Shown here: positions 1 through 5,435 of the stretch, one piece after another
How the letters are laid out: each line of letters starts with the position of its first letter
Position numbering within the stretch: position 1 is the first letter of the stretch
Assembly: GCA_011322715.1 (NCBI GenBank)
Contig: DRLX01000057.1
Span: 1-5,435 of the forward strand
DNA: 5,435 bases
Source of the DNA: Desulfobulbaceae bacterium
GTDB taxonomy: Bacteria > Desulfobacterota > Desulfobulbia > Desulfobulbales > Desulfobulbaceae
Reading direction: 5' to 3'
The notes under the pieces: model-generated
The model's input: the letters and a program-made list of their open reading frames with translations, nothing else
Database searches by the model: none
Told to the model about the DNA's origin: nothing
Translations under genes and position numbers: made by a program

Positions 1-136
1 CGTCAAATGTCTGGAAATGGCGCATAAGCGTTGCCCTGCTGTACAGATACAAAGGGGTACCCAGCTTGGCCGTTATCTCGGATACAGGGACGTTTTCACA
101 GTAGAGTTCGTTATTTGTATAATGGAAGTGATGCAT
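1..136 (-). CDS. lysA: Diaminopimelate decarboxylase, N-terminal fragment (cut by left window edge)
   Basis: The last enzyme of lysine synthesis: a PLP-dependent, cytosolic decarboxylase that converts meso-2,6-diaminopimelate to L-lysine and CO2. Only the first 45 codons are in the window. The translation opens MHHFHYTNNELYCENVPVSE and continues through KLGTPLYLYS (residues 24-33) to RHFQTFD. This is the usual LysA start: a short N-terminal strand region, then the 'GTPLYLYS' segment that leads into the alanine-racemase-like barrel. The PLP lysine and other catalytic residues lie beyond the edge. The ATG at 136-134 is the only sensible start, because an in-frame TAA lies at 145-143. The Shine-Dalgarno is poor (AAAG at 144-141, 4 nt away). 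The gene is 52 nt downstream of the FN3 lipoprotein on the same strand with no terminator between, so it is probably the fifth gene of the operon. Confidence 0.92.
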   Translation of the reverse strand, partial: MHHFHYTNNELYCENVPVSEITAKLGTPLYLYSRATLMRHFQTFD

Positions 137-188
137 ATGTCTTTACATTTTTTTCATCTCTTGGATTTGAAACGGTAATTGTCCCGTG

Positions 189-1259
189 TTATTGCAGTAT
201 TACCATAGCCTCCTGCGACCTGGCACTTTCATTGGCCGGTTTACGATTGTCAATACTGGACACCGAGTAATAGACGCGCTCTGCATTCTGCGGCGGCTTT
301 GTATCGGTAAACATGACATAGGGAGCGTTGACAGTGCCTATTCCGACCGGTTTCTTCTTTCCGGCTGCGCGACGATAGATGCGATATCCATGCAGATCGT
401 TTGTATGAACAGGTTCCCAAAAGATTTTGACGGCGTTGGCGGTGCGGACCACATGCACGCCGGTGGGCCTGGCCGGAGGAGTTCTGTCCACGGAGGCGGC
501 GCTTATAACCTTGCTCTCACCACCGCCGACAACCGCCTGCTCGTAGACGGAAAGAGACTGCACCTTGTAGAGATACTTTCTGCCGTTTTTCGTGGTTGTA
601 TCGGTAAATGTCGTTCCATTTACGGGCTTGCCGACCGGGGTAAAGGTGCCGCCGCCTTCGCTGCGCAGGACCTGATACTCAACTTTCTCAGTGACCGGAG
701 AGCCGTCACGGTGCATGGTGACCGGCTGCCAGCTCAGGGTAATGGCCTTGTCGGCTACCCGGACCTGCAACCCCTCAGGTGCCATGGCCGGGATATTCCA
801 GAGAAATGAGACGATATTGGAGTCCGCCGATTCGGCCCACCAGCCGGCCGTGCTGCGCACCTTGAAAAAGTACATATTACCGGGCCGCAACAGCGAGCTT
901 TCATAGATGGCGGTCTTTTTGCCCTCATCGGGTACCGCGCCGCCGGGGATGTTCACTGACCGCCCCCAAGGAATAGGACATGTTTCACAGTATTTATCAG
1001 CCGGGACAACGGCCCGATAAACTTCAAAGCTTGAAATCTCGGTTATATCTCGGCCGGTGACCGTCTCTATCGGATAGCTCCATGACAGGGTCACACCCTT
1101 ATCATTCAATTGGTAGCGGAGATCGGTAATGGCCTTGGGCACCACCTGCTGGGGGGGGATGGGCTTGTTTTTGAAGCCGCAGCCGTTTAAGGAGAGAAGC
1201 AGGACTATAGCGCTCAGTACGGAGATGAAAAAGCTCAAGCAGGTCTTGGGTGTTCTCAT
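189..1259 (-). CDS. Lipoprotein with LptM-like N-terminus and three fibronectin type III domains
   Basis: A 356-residue exported lipoprotein of unknown function. Residues 1-26 form a signal peptide (RTPK at the N-terminus, then a hydrophobic stretch). The lipobox LNGC places the lipidated cysteine at residue 27. The mature N-terminus CGFKNKPIPP resembles the CGxKGPLxxP head of the small lipoprotein LptM/LppL. Three FN3-like beta-sandwich domains follow at roughly 42-157, 158-258 and 262-355, each with the core tryptophan of strand B (W60, W177, W281) and a strand carrying a Y/F-x-V pattern near its end. Domain 1 holds an insertion with a CxxC pair (C91, C94). Asp at residue 28 is absent, so an E. 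coli-type inner-membrane retention signal is not seen and outer-membrane placement is plausible. The ATG shares one base with the argH stop (TAATG), and GGAAG at 1271-1267 is spaced 7 nt from it, so translation is probably coupled to argH. lysA follows. The reading frame and lipoprotein nature are well supported; the role is not known. Confidence 0.9.
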   Translation of the reverse strand: MRTPKTCLSFFISVLSAIVLLLSLNGCGFKNKPIPPQQVVPKAITDLRYQLNDKGVTLSWSYPIETVTGRDITEISSFEVYRAVVPADKYCETCPIPWGRSVNIPGGAVPDEGKKTAIYESSLLRPGNMYFFKVRSTAGWWAESADSNIVSFLWNIPAMAPEGLQVRVADKAITLSWQPVTMHRDGSPVTEKVEYQVLRSEGGGTFTPVGKPVNGTTFTDTTTKNGRKYLYKVQSLSVYEQAVVGGGESKVISAASVDRTPPARPTGVHVVRTANAVKIFWEPVHTNDLHGYRIYRRAAGKKKPVGIGTVNAPYVMFTDTKPPQNAERVYYSVSSIDNRKPANESARSQEAMVILQ

Positions 1260-2677
1260 TATAATTCTTCCAGTTGTTGTTCGGCGATTTCCAGGGCTCG
1301 TTCCACCTGGATCAACGCAGTACCCCCGGTGGAAATCCGACTGTTGACGGAACCCTCCACCGAAAGAACGTCGAAAATATCCTCTTCAATGGTCGGAGAA
1401 AATTTCTGCAGCTCAACAAGACTCAGGTCGGTAAGTTCAATATCCCTCTTCTGACAATGGGCCACTACTCCGCCGACGATACCATGGGCTTTTCGAAAGG
1501 GAATATTTTTTTTCACCAGGTAATCGGCCAAATCTGTGGCTGTCATAAAACCGCCCCGGGTTGCCTGTTGCAACCGGTCCGTGTTAAACGTGGTGTTGTG
1601 CAGCAGTTCCGCCGTAATCGAAAGTCCGGCCTTGACCGTATCCAGGGCGTCGAAAACCGGTTCCTTGTCTTCCTGCAGGTCGCGGTTATAGGTGAGCGGC
1701 AGCCCCTTCATCGTCATCAGGAGCGAGACCAGCGCCCCGGTAACTCGGCCGGTTTTTCCCCGGATCAGTTCGGGAATGTCGGGGTTTTTTTTCTGCGGCA
1801 TGATCGAGGAGCCGGTACAGTAACGATCACCTATGCCGACAAAGGAAAATTCCTTGCTCGACCAGAGAACCAACTCCTCGGCCAGTCGGCTGAGGTGTAG
1901 TTGGATAAGGTTGAGTGCAAATAAAAATTCCAGGGCGAAATCGCGATCACCGGAACTGTCCATGGAGTTTGCCGTCACCCCGTCAAAGTGCAGCTCCTCG
2001 GCCACGGATTCCCGGTCGATCGGCAGCCCCGTACCAGCCATGGCCGCAGCTCCCAGGGGCGAAAGATTCATCCGCCGGGCGCAGTCTTTCAGGCGACTTC
2101 GGTCACGGGAAAACATCTCATAATAGGCCAGCAGGTGATGGGACAACAGCACCGGCTGTGCCCGCTGCATGTGTGTGTATCCAGGCATGACGGAGCCGAG
2201 ATAGGTGCGGGCAAGTGTGACGAATCCCCGTTGCACCGCGCGCAGTAACCGGTCAAGCCCGGCGGCCTCATCACGGAGATAGAGCCGGAGATCAAGTGAA
2301 ATTTGGTCATTGCGGCTGCGGGCGGTGTGCAGCTTGGCTCCGGCTGCTCCGATCCGGTCGGTGAGGGCCTGCTCTATGTTCATGTGAATGTCTTCAAGCT
2401 CGGGCTTGAATTCAAACGTACCCGCCTCGATCTCGGCCTGGATTTCACTCAGCCCTCCGAGGATGGCATCCCGTTCCTCTTCCGTGATCAATCCCTGTTG
2501 GGCCAACATGCGGGCATGGGCCTTGGAACCCATGATGTCATGCCGGTACAGCCGATGGTCATAGCTGATCGATTCGGTAAAGGCCTCCACCGACGCGGCG
2601 GTGGTCTCGGAAAATCGTCCACCCCAGAGCTTTTCAGATTTTTTTGTTTTTAATCCGCTGTCCTGCGTTGCGCCCAT
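1259..2677 (-). CDS. argH: Argininosuccinate lyase
   Basis: The last step of arginine synthesis: cleaves argininosuccinate to arginine and fumarate in the cytosol. The family is a homotetramer whose active sites are built from three subunits. The 472-residue translation has the family N-terminus KLWGGRFSE (16-24), HTARSRNDQ (117-125), YTHMQRAQP (167-175, with the conserved His169) and the fumarase/aspartase superfamily signature GSSIMPQKKNPD (289-300), the flexible loop that carries the catalytic serine. GLPLTYNRDLQEDKEP (325-340) is also typical. The length fits the usual 455-475. The start gives about 13 residues before the conserved KLWGGRF block, slightly more than many homologues. It is supported by AGGA at 2688-2685, 7 nt upstream and inside the end of argG. 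The gap to argG is only 2 nt, and the stop overlaps the next gene by one base. All expected motifs are intact. Confidence 0.98.
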   Translation of the reverse strand: MGATQDSGLKTKKSEKLWGGRFSETTAASVEAFTESISYDHRLYRHDIMGSKAHARMLAQQGLITEEERDAILGGLSEIQAEIEAGTFEFKPELEDIHMNIEQALTDRIGAAGAKLHTARSRNDQISLDLRLYLRDEAAGLDRLLRAVQRGFVTLARTYLGSVMPGYTHMQRAQPVLLSHHLLAYYEMFSRDRSRLKDCARRMNLSPLGAAAMAGTGLPIDRESVAEELHFDGVTANSMDSSGDRDFALEFLFALNLIQLHLSRLAEELVLWSSKEFSFVGIGDRYCTGSSIMPQKKNPDIPELIRGKTGRVTGALVSLLMTMKGLPLTYNRDLQEDKEPVFDALDTVKAGLSITAELLHNTTFNTDRLQQATRGGFMTATDLADYLVKKNIPFRKAHGIVGGVVAHCQKRDIELTDLSLVELQKFSPTIEEDIFDVLSVEGSVNSRISTGGTALIQVERALEIAEQQLEEL

Positions 2678-2679
2678 TA

Positions 2680-3876
2680 CTATTTCCTGTTCAATGCCTG
2701 TATCTGCAGACGCAGAGAGTTGAGGCGGATAAAACCGCCGGCATCACTCTGGTTGTAGACCTCGTCCTCTTCAAAGGTGGCAAATGCCTCAGAATACAGT
2801 GAATTATCGGATTTGCGACCCACTGGGGTACAGTTGCCCTTGTACAGCTTGAGACGGACAACACCGTTCACCGGTTCCTGGGCCGTATCCATGGTTTTCT
2901 GTAACAGTCGCATTTCCGGCGAGAACCAGAAACCGTTGTAGATCAGCTTGGAATAGCGTGGCACCAGTGAATCGCGGATGTCAAGCACCTCCCTGTCCAG
3001 GGTGATGGTTTCCAGATCCCGGTGGGCGATACGTAAAATGGTGCCGCCGGGCGTTTCGTACACCCCGCGTGATTTCATGCCGACAAAGCGGTTCTCCACC
3101 ATATCCAGCCGACCGATTCCATTGGCTCCGCCCAGGGTGTTGAGACGTGTCATCAGTTCCACCGGCCCTAACCGTTCCCCATCTATGGCCACCGGCGTGC
3201 CGCCTTCAAACATCATTTCGACGTAGGTGGGTTTGTCCGGTGCCTTTTCCGGCGAAACCGAAAGCTTGAACATCGCCTCGTCGGGTTCATTCCAGGGATC
3301 TTCCAGTATCCCGCCCTCAAAGCTGATGTGGAGCAGATTCTCATCCGAACTGTAAGGATTTTTTTTGGTCACCGGCACCGGAATGTCGTGCTCTTTGGCA
3401 AAGGCGATCAACCGGTTACGGGAGTTGAGGTCCCATATGCGCCAGGGTGCAATAATCCGCAGCTTCGGATTGAGGGCCAGGTAGGTCAGTTCAAAGCGGA
3501 CCTGATCGTTCCCCTTACCGGTCGCCCCATGACTGACGCTGGTTGCCCCTTCCTCTTCGGCGATTCGTACCTGCTCTTTGGCAATGATCGGCCGGGCAAG
3601 GGAGGTGCCCAGCAGATAGGACCCCTCATAAATGGCATTGGCCCGGAAAGCCGGGAAGATATAATCCCGGACGAACTCTTCCTTAAGGTCGGAAATAATG
3701 ACCTTTTCAGCACCGGTCGCCATGCCTTTTTCCCGAACCGCATCCCAGTCCTCGTGCTGACCGACATCTGCGGCATAGGCGATGACCGGGCATTGATATT
3801 CTTCGGCCAGCCATTTGAGAATAACCGAGGTGTCCAGTCCGCCCGAGTAGGCAAGAACGATTTTATCGATAGTCAT
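2680..3876 (-). CDS. argG: Argininosuccinate synthase
   Basis: Joins citrulline and aspartate, with ATP split to AMP and pyrophosphate, to give argininosuccinate; cytosolic, usually a homotetramer. The 398-residue translation has the N-type ATP pyrophosphatase loop AYSGGLDTS (9-17), EGSYLLGTSLARP (84-96, citrulline-side residues), GATGKGNDQVRFE (117-129, covering the nucleotide and aspartate sites), YSSDENLLHISFEGG (175-189), LEDPW (191-195) and ENRFVGMKSRGVYETPGG (261-278). The length matches the common type of about 400 residues rather than the longer E. coli type of about 447. The start ATG at 3876-3874 has GAAGGA at 3893-3888 with a rather long 11-nt spacer. The gene begins 49 nt after argF ends and finishes 2 nt before argH. 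No damage or missing key residue was seen. Confidence 0.98.
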   Translation of the reverse strand: MTIDKIVLAYSGGLDTSVILKWLAEEYQCPVIAYAADVGQHEDWDAVREKGMATGAEKVIISDLKEEFVRDYIFPAFRANAIYEGSYLLGTSLARPIIAKEQVRIAEEEGATSVSHGATGKGNDQVRFELTYLALNPKLRIIAPWRIWDLNSRNRLIAFAKEHDIPVPVTKKNPYSSDENLLHISFEGGILEDPWNEPDEAMFKLSVSPEKAPDKPTYVEMMFEGGTPVAIDGERLGPVELMTRLNTLGGANGIGRLDMVENRFVGMKSRGVYETPGGTILRIAHRDLETITLDREVLDIRDSLVPRYSKLIYNGFWFSPEMRLLQKTMDTAQEPVNGVVRLKLYKGNCTPVGRKSDNSLYSEAFATFEEDEVYNQSDAGGFIRLNSLRLQIQALNRK

Positions 3877-3925
3877 GGTGTATATTTTCCTTCAGCCGGT
3901 TTATACGCCGGATAAAATAAGTAAA

Positions 3926-4852
3926 TTATTGCTCCATCCCGCCGTTGATGAATCTTTCCAGGATGGCCTTGTGGATATGCATTTTATTTTCCGCCTGATC
4001 AAAGGCCACGCATTGCGGGCCTTCCAGAACCTCTTCCGTAATCTCCTCTCCCCGGTGCGCCGGCAGGCAATGCAGGACCACCGCATCATCGGCGGCAAGG
4101 CTGAGCAGTTCGCTGCTTAGCTGATAAGGCTGGAAAACGGCAAGCCGTTGTTCCTGCTCCTCTTCCTGGCCCATGGAGGCCCAGACATCAACGTTGATCA
4201 CGTCGGCGTCTGCGATTGCCTCCTTCGGATCACGCAGGAGAGTTATCGGTCGTTGCGCGCGCTGTTGTGCTTCCTTAAGGATGGTCTGGTCCGGGTCATA
4301 TCCTTCCGGGCAGGCAAGGGTCAGGGAAAAGCCGAAAATTGAGGCCGCTTCAATCCAGGTGTTGGCCATGTTGTTGCCGTCGCCGAGCCAGACGATTTTC
4401 AGATTTTCAGGCGCTCCCTTCTGCTCGATCACGGTCATCAGGTCACTGAGGATCTGGCAGGGATGATACAGGTCGGTCAGCGCATTTATAACCGGGACCG
4501 TGGAATATTCGGCCAGTTCAGCAACCACGTCCTGGCCGAAGGTGCGGACAACGATGCAGTCCACATACCGGGCCAGTACCCGGGCAGTGTCTTTTAACGG
4601 TTCCCCCCTGCCGAGCTGGGAATCCCTGGTGGACATAAAAATAACCTGTCCGCCCATGCCGTACATGGCGGCCTCAAAAGAAACCCGGGTCCTGGTAGAG
4701 GGCTTTTCAAACAGCAGGCAGGCTGTTTTTCCGGTCAGCTGATTGTGGAGTATATCGTCTGCAGACTCATTTTTCAGCATAATTGCCCGAACAATGAGTG
4801 ACTGCAACTGTTGTTTGTTGAAATATTTTAATGCTAACAGATGGTTTTTCAT
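3926..4852 (-). CDS. argF: Ornithine carbamoyltransferase
   Basis: Transfers the carbamoyl group of carbamoyl phosphate to ornithine, giving citrulline, which argG next door uses. Cytosolic; the family is usually a trimer. The 308-residue translation carries the carbamoyl-phosphate loop STRTR (52-56), VVRTFG (101-106), HPCQ (130-133), DGNN (158-161), the ornithine-side DVWASMG (222-228) and HCLP (261-264). The SMG and HCLP motifs favour the ornithine enzyme over the aspartate or N-acetylornithine relatives. One position is unusual: the motif normally written AENR near the C-terminus reads AENK (K290). The start ATG at 4852-4850 is chosen because GGAAG at 4864-4860 lies 7 nt upstream and conserved sequence starts here. 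The frame stays open for 50 more codons upstream, but those do not look like this family. It is the first gene of the operon. Confidence 0.97.
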   Translation of the reverse strand: MKNHLLALKYFNKQQLQSLIVRAIMLKNESADDILHNQLTGKTACLLFEKPSTRTRVSFEAAMYGMGGQVIFMSTRDSQLGRGEPLKDTARVLARYVDCIVVRTFGQDVVAELAEYSTVPVINALTDLYHPCQILSDLMTVIEQKGAPENLKIVWLGDGNNMANTWIEAASIFGFSLTLACPEGYDPDQTILKEAQQRAQRPITLLRDPKEAIADADVINVDVWASMGQEEEQEQRLAVFQPYQLSSELLSLAADDAVVLHCLPAHRGEEITEEVLEGPQCVAFDQAENKMHIHKAILERFINGGMEQ

Positions 4853-4860
4853 GGTTTTTC
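4841..4860 (-). repeat. Perfect 10-bp tandem repeat spanning the argF start codon
   Basis: The minus strand reads GAAAAACCAT twice in direct succession. The first copy supplies the spacer between GGAAG and the ATG and most of the start codon; the second encodes the following residues. The repeat is exact over 10 bases. Confidence 0.9.
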
Positions 4861-4864
4861 TTCC
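4860..4864 (-). promoter_or_regulatory. Ribosome binding site that fixes the argF start
   Basis: GGAAG on the minus strand, 7 nt before the ATG at 4852. It decides against the longer reading from 5002, whose ATG has no clear Shine-Dalgarno and would add a 50-residue leader foreign to the family. Confidence 0.7.
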
Positions 4865-4946
4865 CGATTGCACGATAATGTTCAGCCGCAGGGTGGAAAT
4901 ACTCACCGGAAAACCTAATCTCTTCCAACATTGAGCTGAACTAAAA

Positions 4947-4955
4947 AATATAACA
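4947..4955 (-). promoter_or_regulatory. Candidate extended -10 promoter for the arg operon
   Basis: The minus strand reads TGT-TATATT: a TG dinucleotide, one base, then a hexamer matching TATAAT at 5 of 6 positions, which is the extended -10 pattern of sigma70-type promoters. An oligo-T run of 8 lies upstream (4961-4968), and no good -35 hexamer sits at 16-18 nt. An alternative is TTGCAA (4982-4977) with TATATC (4961-4956) at a 15-nt spacing. Transcription from the favoured site would start near 4940 and leave a leader of about 88 nt before argF. This is the most A/T-rich part of the window and lies where the operon promoter is needed. It is prediction only. Confidence 0.4.
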
Positions 4956-5117
4956 GATATAAAAAAAACGATGATTTTGCAAAGAAATTCTACAGGAAGC
5001 AAGAGATGGATTTATCATCCGTTCCCATAGGAGCATCTTTTGGGCCGCATATTTCATAAAGGTCGTTGCGAAAGGTTTGAAAATGTCATGATTGCAGATA
5101 GCGAACGAAGTGAGACC

Positions 5118-5169
5118 TTCGAGGAATAGTGTAAAAAGATTCGCAGATATATTGAAATATTTCGAGGAA
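5118..5169. repeat. Pair of 9-bp direct repeats
   Basis: TTCGAGGAA occurs at 5118-5126 and again at 5161-5169, 43 bases apart, in the gene-free region. The second copy overlaps the end of a 10-bp perfect palindrome, GAAATATTTC (5154-5163). The repeats are short enough to be chance. Confidence 0.5.
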
Positions 5170-5173
5170 CCTT

Positions 5174-5223
5174 TTTTGCGGTGTAACTCGGCAGGTAGTG
5201 TGTTTTCGGCTCTTACCGCAGAA
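5174..5223. repeat. Inverted repeat, potential hairpin
   Basis: TTTTGCGGT at 5174-5182 pairs with ACCGCAGAA at 5215-5223: nine pairs including one T-G wobble, enclosing a 32-nt loop. An alternative register also pairs GTAA (5183-5186 region) with TTAC. Its flanks are T-rich before and not T-rich after on plus, and A-rich after on minus, so it does not look like an intrinsic terminator in either direction. Confidence 0.45.
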
Positions 5224-5301
5224 TGCTTGTGAAATATGCGTGTTAGGACGATCCCGCCGGAAAGGAAACACGGTCGAAAGAATGAGTGATCTTGCGGGGG
5301 G

Positions 5302-5327
5302 CGGGAAAACTGCCGACAAGTTTCCCG
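5302..5327. repeat. Inverted repeat, potential hairpin upstream of the plus-strand promoter
   Basis: CGGGAAAACT at 5302-5311 pairs with AGTTTCCCG at 5319-5327: nine pairs with a single bulged A and a 7-nt loop. It ends 8 nt before the -35 element of the plus-strand promoter, a position where a palindromic operator could sit. No T-tract follows on either strand, so a terminator is unlikely. Confidence 0.45.
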
Positions 5328-5335
5328 GAGATCAG

Positions 5336-5364
5336 TTGACGGGATATCCGGCCCATGCTAAAGT
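5336..5364 (+). promoter_or_regulatory. Sigma70-like promoter on the plus strand, pointing off the right edge
   Basis: TTGACG (5336-5341), a 17-nt spacer, then TAAAGT (5359-5364), with TGC immediately before the -10 (extended -10). The -35 matches TTGACA at 5 of 6 positions and the -10 matches TATAAT at 4 of 6, with optimal spacing. The expected start is near 5371. No start codon with a usable frame follows before 5435, so the transcript would have a leader of at least 65 nt and its gene or RNA lies outside the window. If real, this promoter is divergent to the arg operon. Confidence 0.5.
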
Positions 5365-5435
5365 AATTTAAGAACGTTTTTTCGAGCATAAAACCGTCTT
5401 GCGGAACTGATTTTCCGTCTTTGTCTCCGCTTCCA

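Larger units (their letters stand above)
4853..5435. other. Intergenic region upstream of argF with no recognisable gene
   Basis: These 583 nt were read in all frames. Only short or implausible open frames appear: 77 codons on minus at 5319-5086, 63 open codons entering from the right edge on minus to a stop at 5243, and 29 codons on plus at 5282-5371. None has a recognised motif. What can be seen is an A/T-rich tract at about 4940-4990 next to argF with the operon promoter candidate, a segment at 5060-5170 with imperfect inverted and direct repeats, two longer hairpins (5174-5223 and 5302-5327), and a plus-strand promoter near 5336-5364. No convincing rho-independent terminator was found on either strand. 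Confidence 0.7.

Noticed and set aside
186..809. 207-codon plus-strand open frame.
   Set aside because: Lies wholly antisense to the FN3 lipoprotein, shows no known domain and is a shadow of that gene's codon use.
1274..1900. 208-codon plus-strand open frame.
   Set aside because: Antisense to argH, whose motifs are complete; no recognisable product.
3328..3915. 195-codon plus-strand open frame.
   Set aside because: Antisense to argG, with no motif or ribosome binding site support.
3877..3925. Possible terminator or attenuator between argF and argG (CCGG ... CCGG).
   Set aside because: Only a 4-bp stem with an 8-nt loop and no T-tract; the gap looks like an ordinary intercistronic spacer.
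4767..4931. 54-codon minus-strand ORF overlapping the argF start in another frame.
   Set aside because: No Shine-Dalgarno, and over half of it is a frame shadow of argF.
3926..5002. Longer argF reading of 358 residues starting at 5002.
   Set aside because: The extra 50 residues are hydrophobic and unlike the family, cross the A/T-rich promoter region, and lack a Shine-Dalgarno; the 4852 start has one at 7 nt.
5086..5319. 77-codon minus-strand open frame upstream of argF.
   Set aside because: Composition is not protein-like, no motif or clear ribosome binding site, and it runs through the repeat-rich segment.
5282..5371. 29-codon plus-strand ORF with AAAGGAAA some 15 nt upstream.
   Set aside because: Short, poorly spaced, overlaps the hairpin and the plus-strand promoter; more likely regulatory DNA.
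5394..5430. Possible intrinsic terminator near the right edge.
   Set aside because: The hairpin is only 5 bp and no solid T-run follows on either strand.
5243..5434. 63 open codons on minus entering from the right edge, possibly the end of an upstream gene.
   Set aside because: No recognisable C-terminal family sequence, and it does not resemble ArgB, ArgC or ArgD. It cannot be excluded without the flanking sequence.

Overview
The window carries the end of a divergent or non-coding stretch and one tightly packed biosynthetic operon on the minus strand, read from right to left: argF (4852-3926), argG (3876-2680), argH (2677-1259), a lipoprotein with three fibronectin type III domains (1259-189), and the first 45 codons of lysA (136-1, cut by the left edge). 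Protein identities for argF, argG, argH and lysA rest on diagnostic motifs visible in the translations. The order argF-argG-argH-lipoprotein-lysA resembles delta-proteobacterial (Desulfobacterota) genomes such as Desulfobulbales or Geobacter relatives. That placement is inference from recalled gene order and protein style, not a search result.

Functionally, argF, argG and argH make up the last three steps of arginine synthesis (ornithine to citrulline to argininosuccinate to arginine). lysA makes lysine from meso-diaminopimelate. The four junctions are 49 nt, 2 nt, a 1-nt overlap and 52 nt, with no convincing terminator in any of them, so a single transcript is likely. Expression of the lipoprotein is probably coupled translationally to argH.

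The lipoprotein is the least ordinary gene. It has a type II signal peptide and a mature N-terminus (CGFKNKPIPP) that looks like the head of the small lipoprotein LptM/LppL, which is known to sit beside lysA or dapF in gamma-proteobacteria. Three FN3 domains are appended, and the first holds a CxxC insertion.

The right-hand 583 nt (4853-5435) contain no gene I can recognise. They hold an A/T-rich extended -10 promoter candidate for the operon, two longer inverted repeats, short direct repeats, and a good sigma70-like promoter on the plus strand (5336-5364) pointing out of the window. No CRISPR array, tRNA, rRNA, insertion sequence or defence system was seen. Apart from the lipoprotein and the intergenic structures, the window is ordinary amino-acid biosynthesis.
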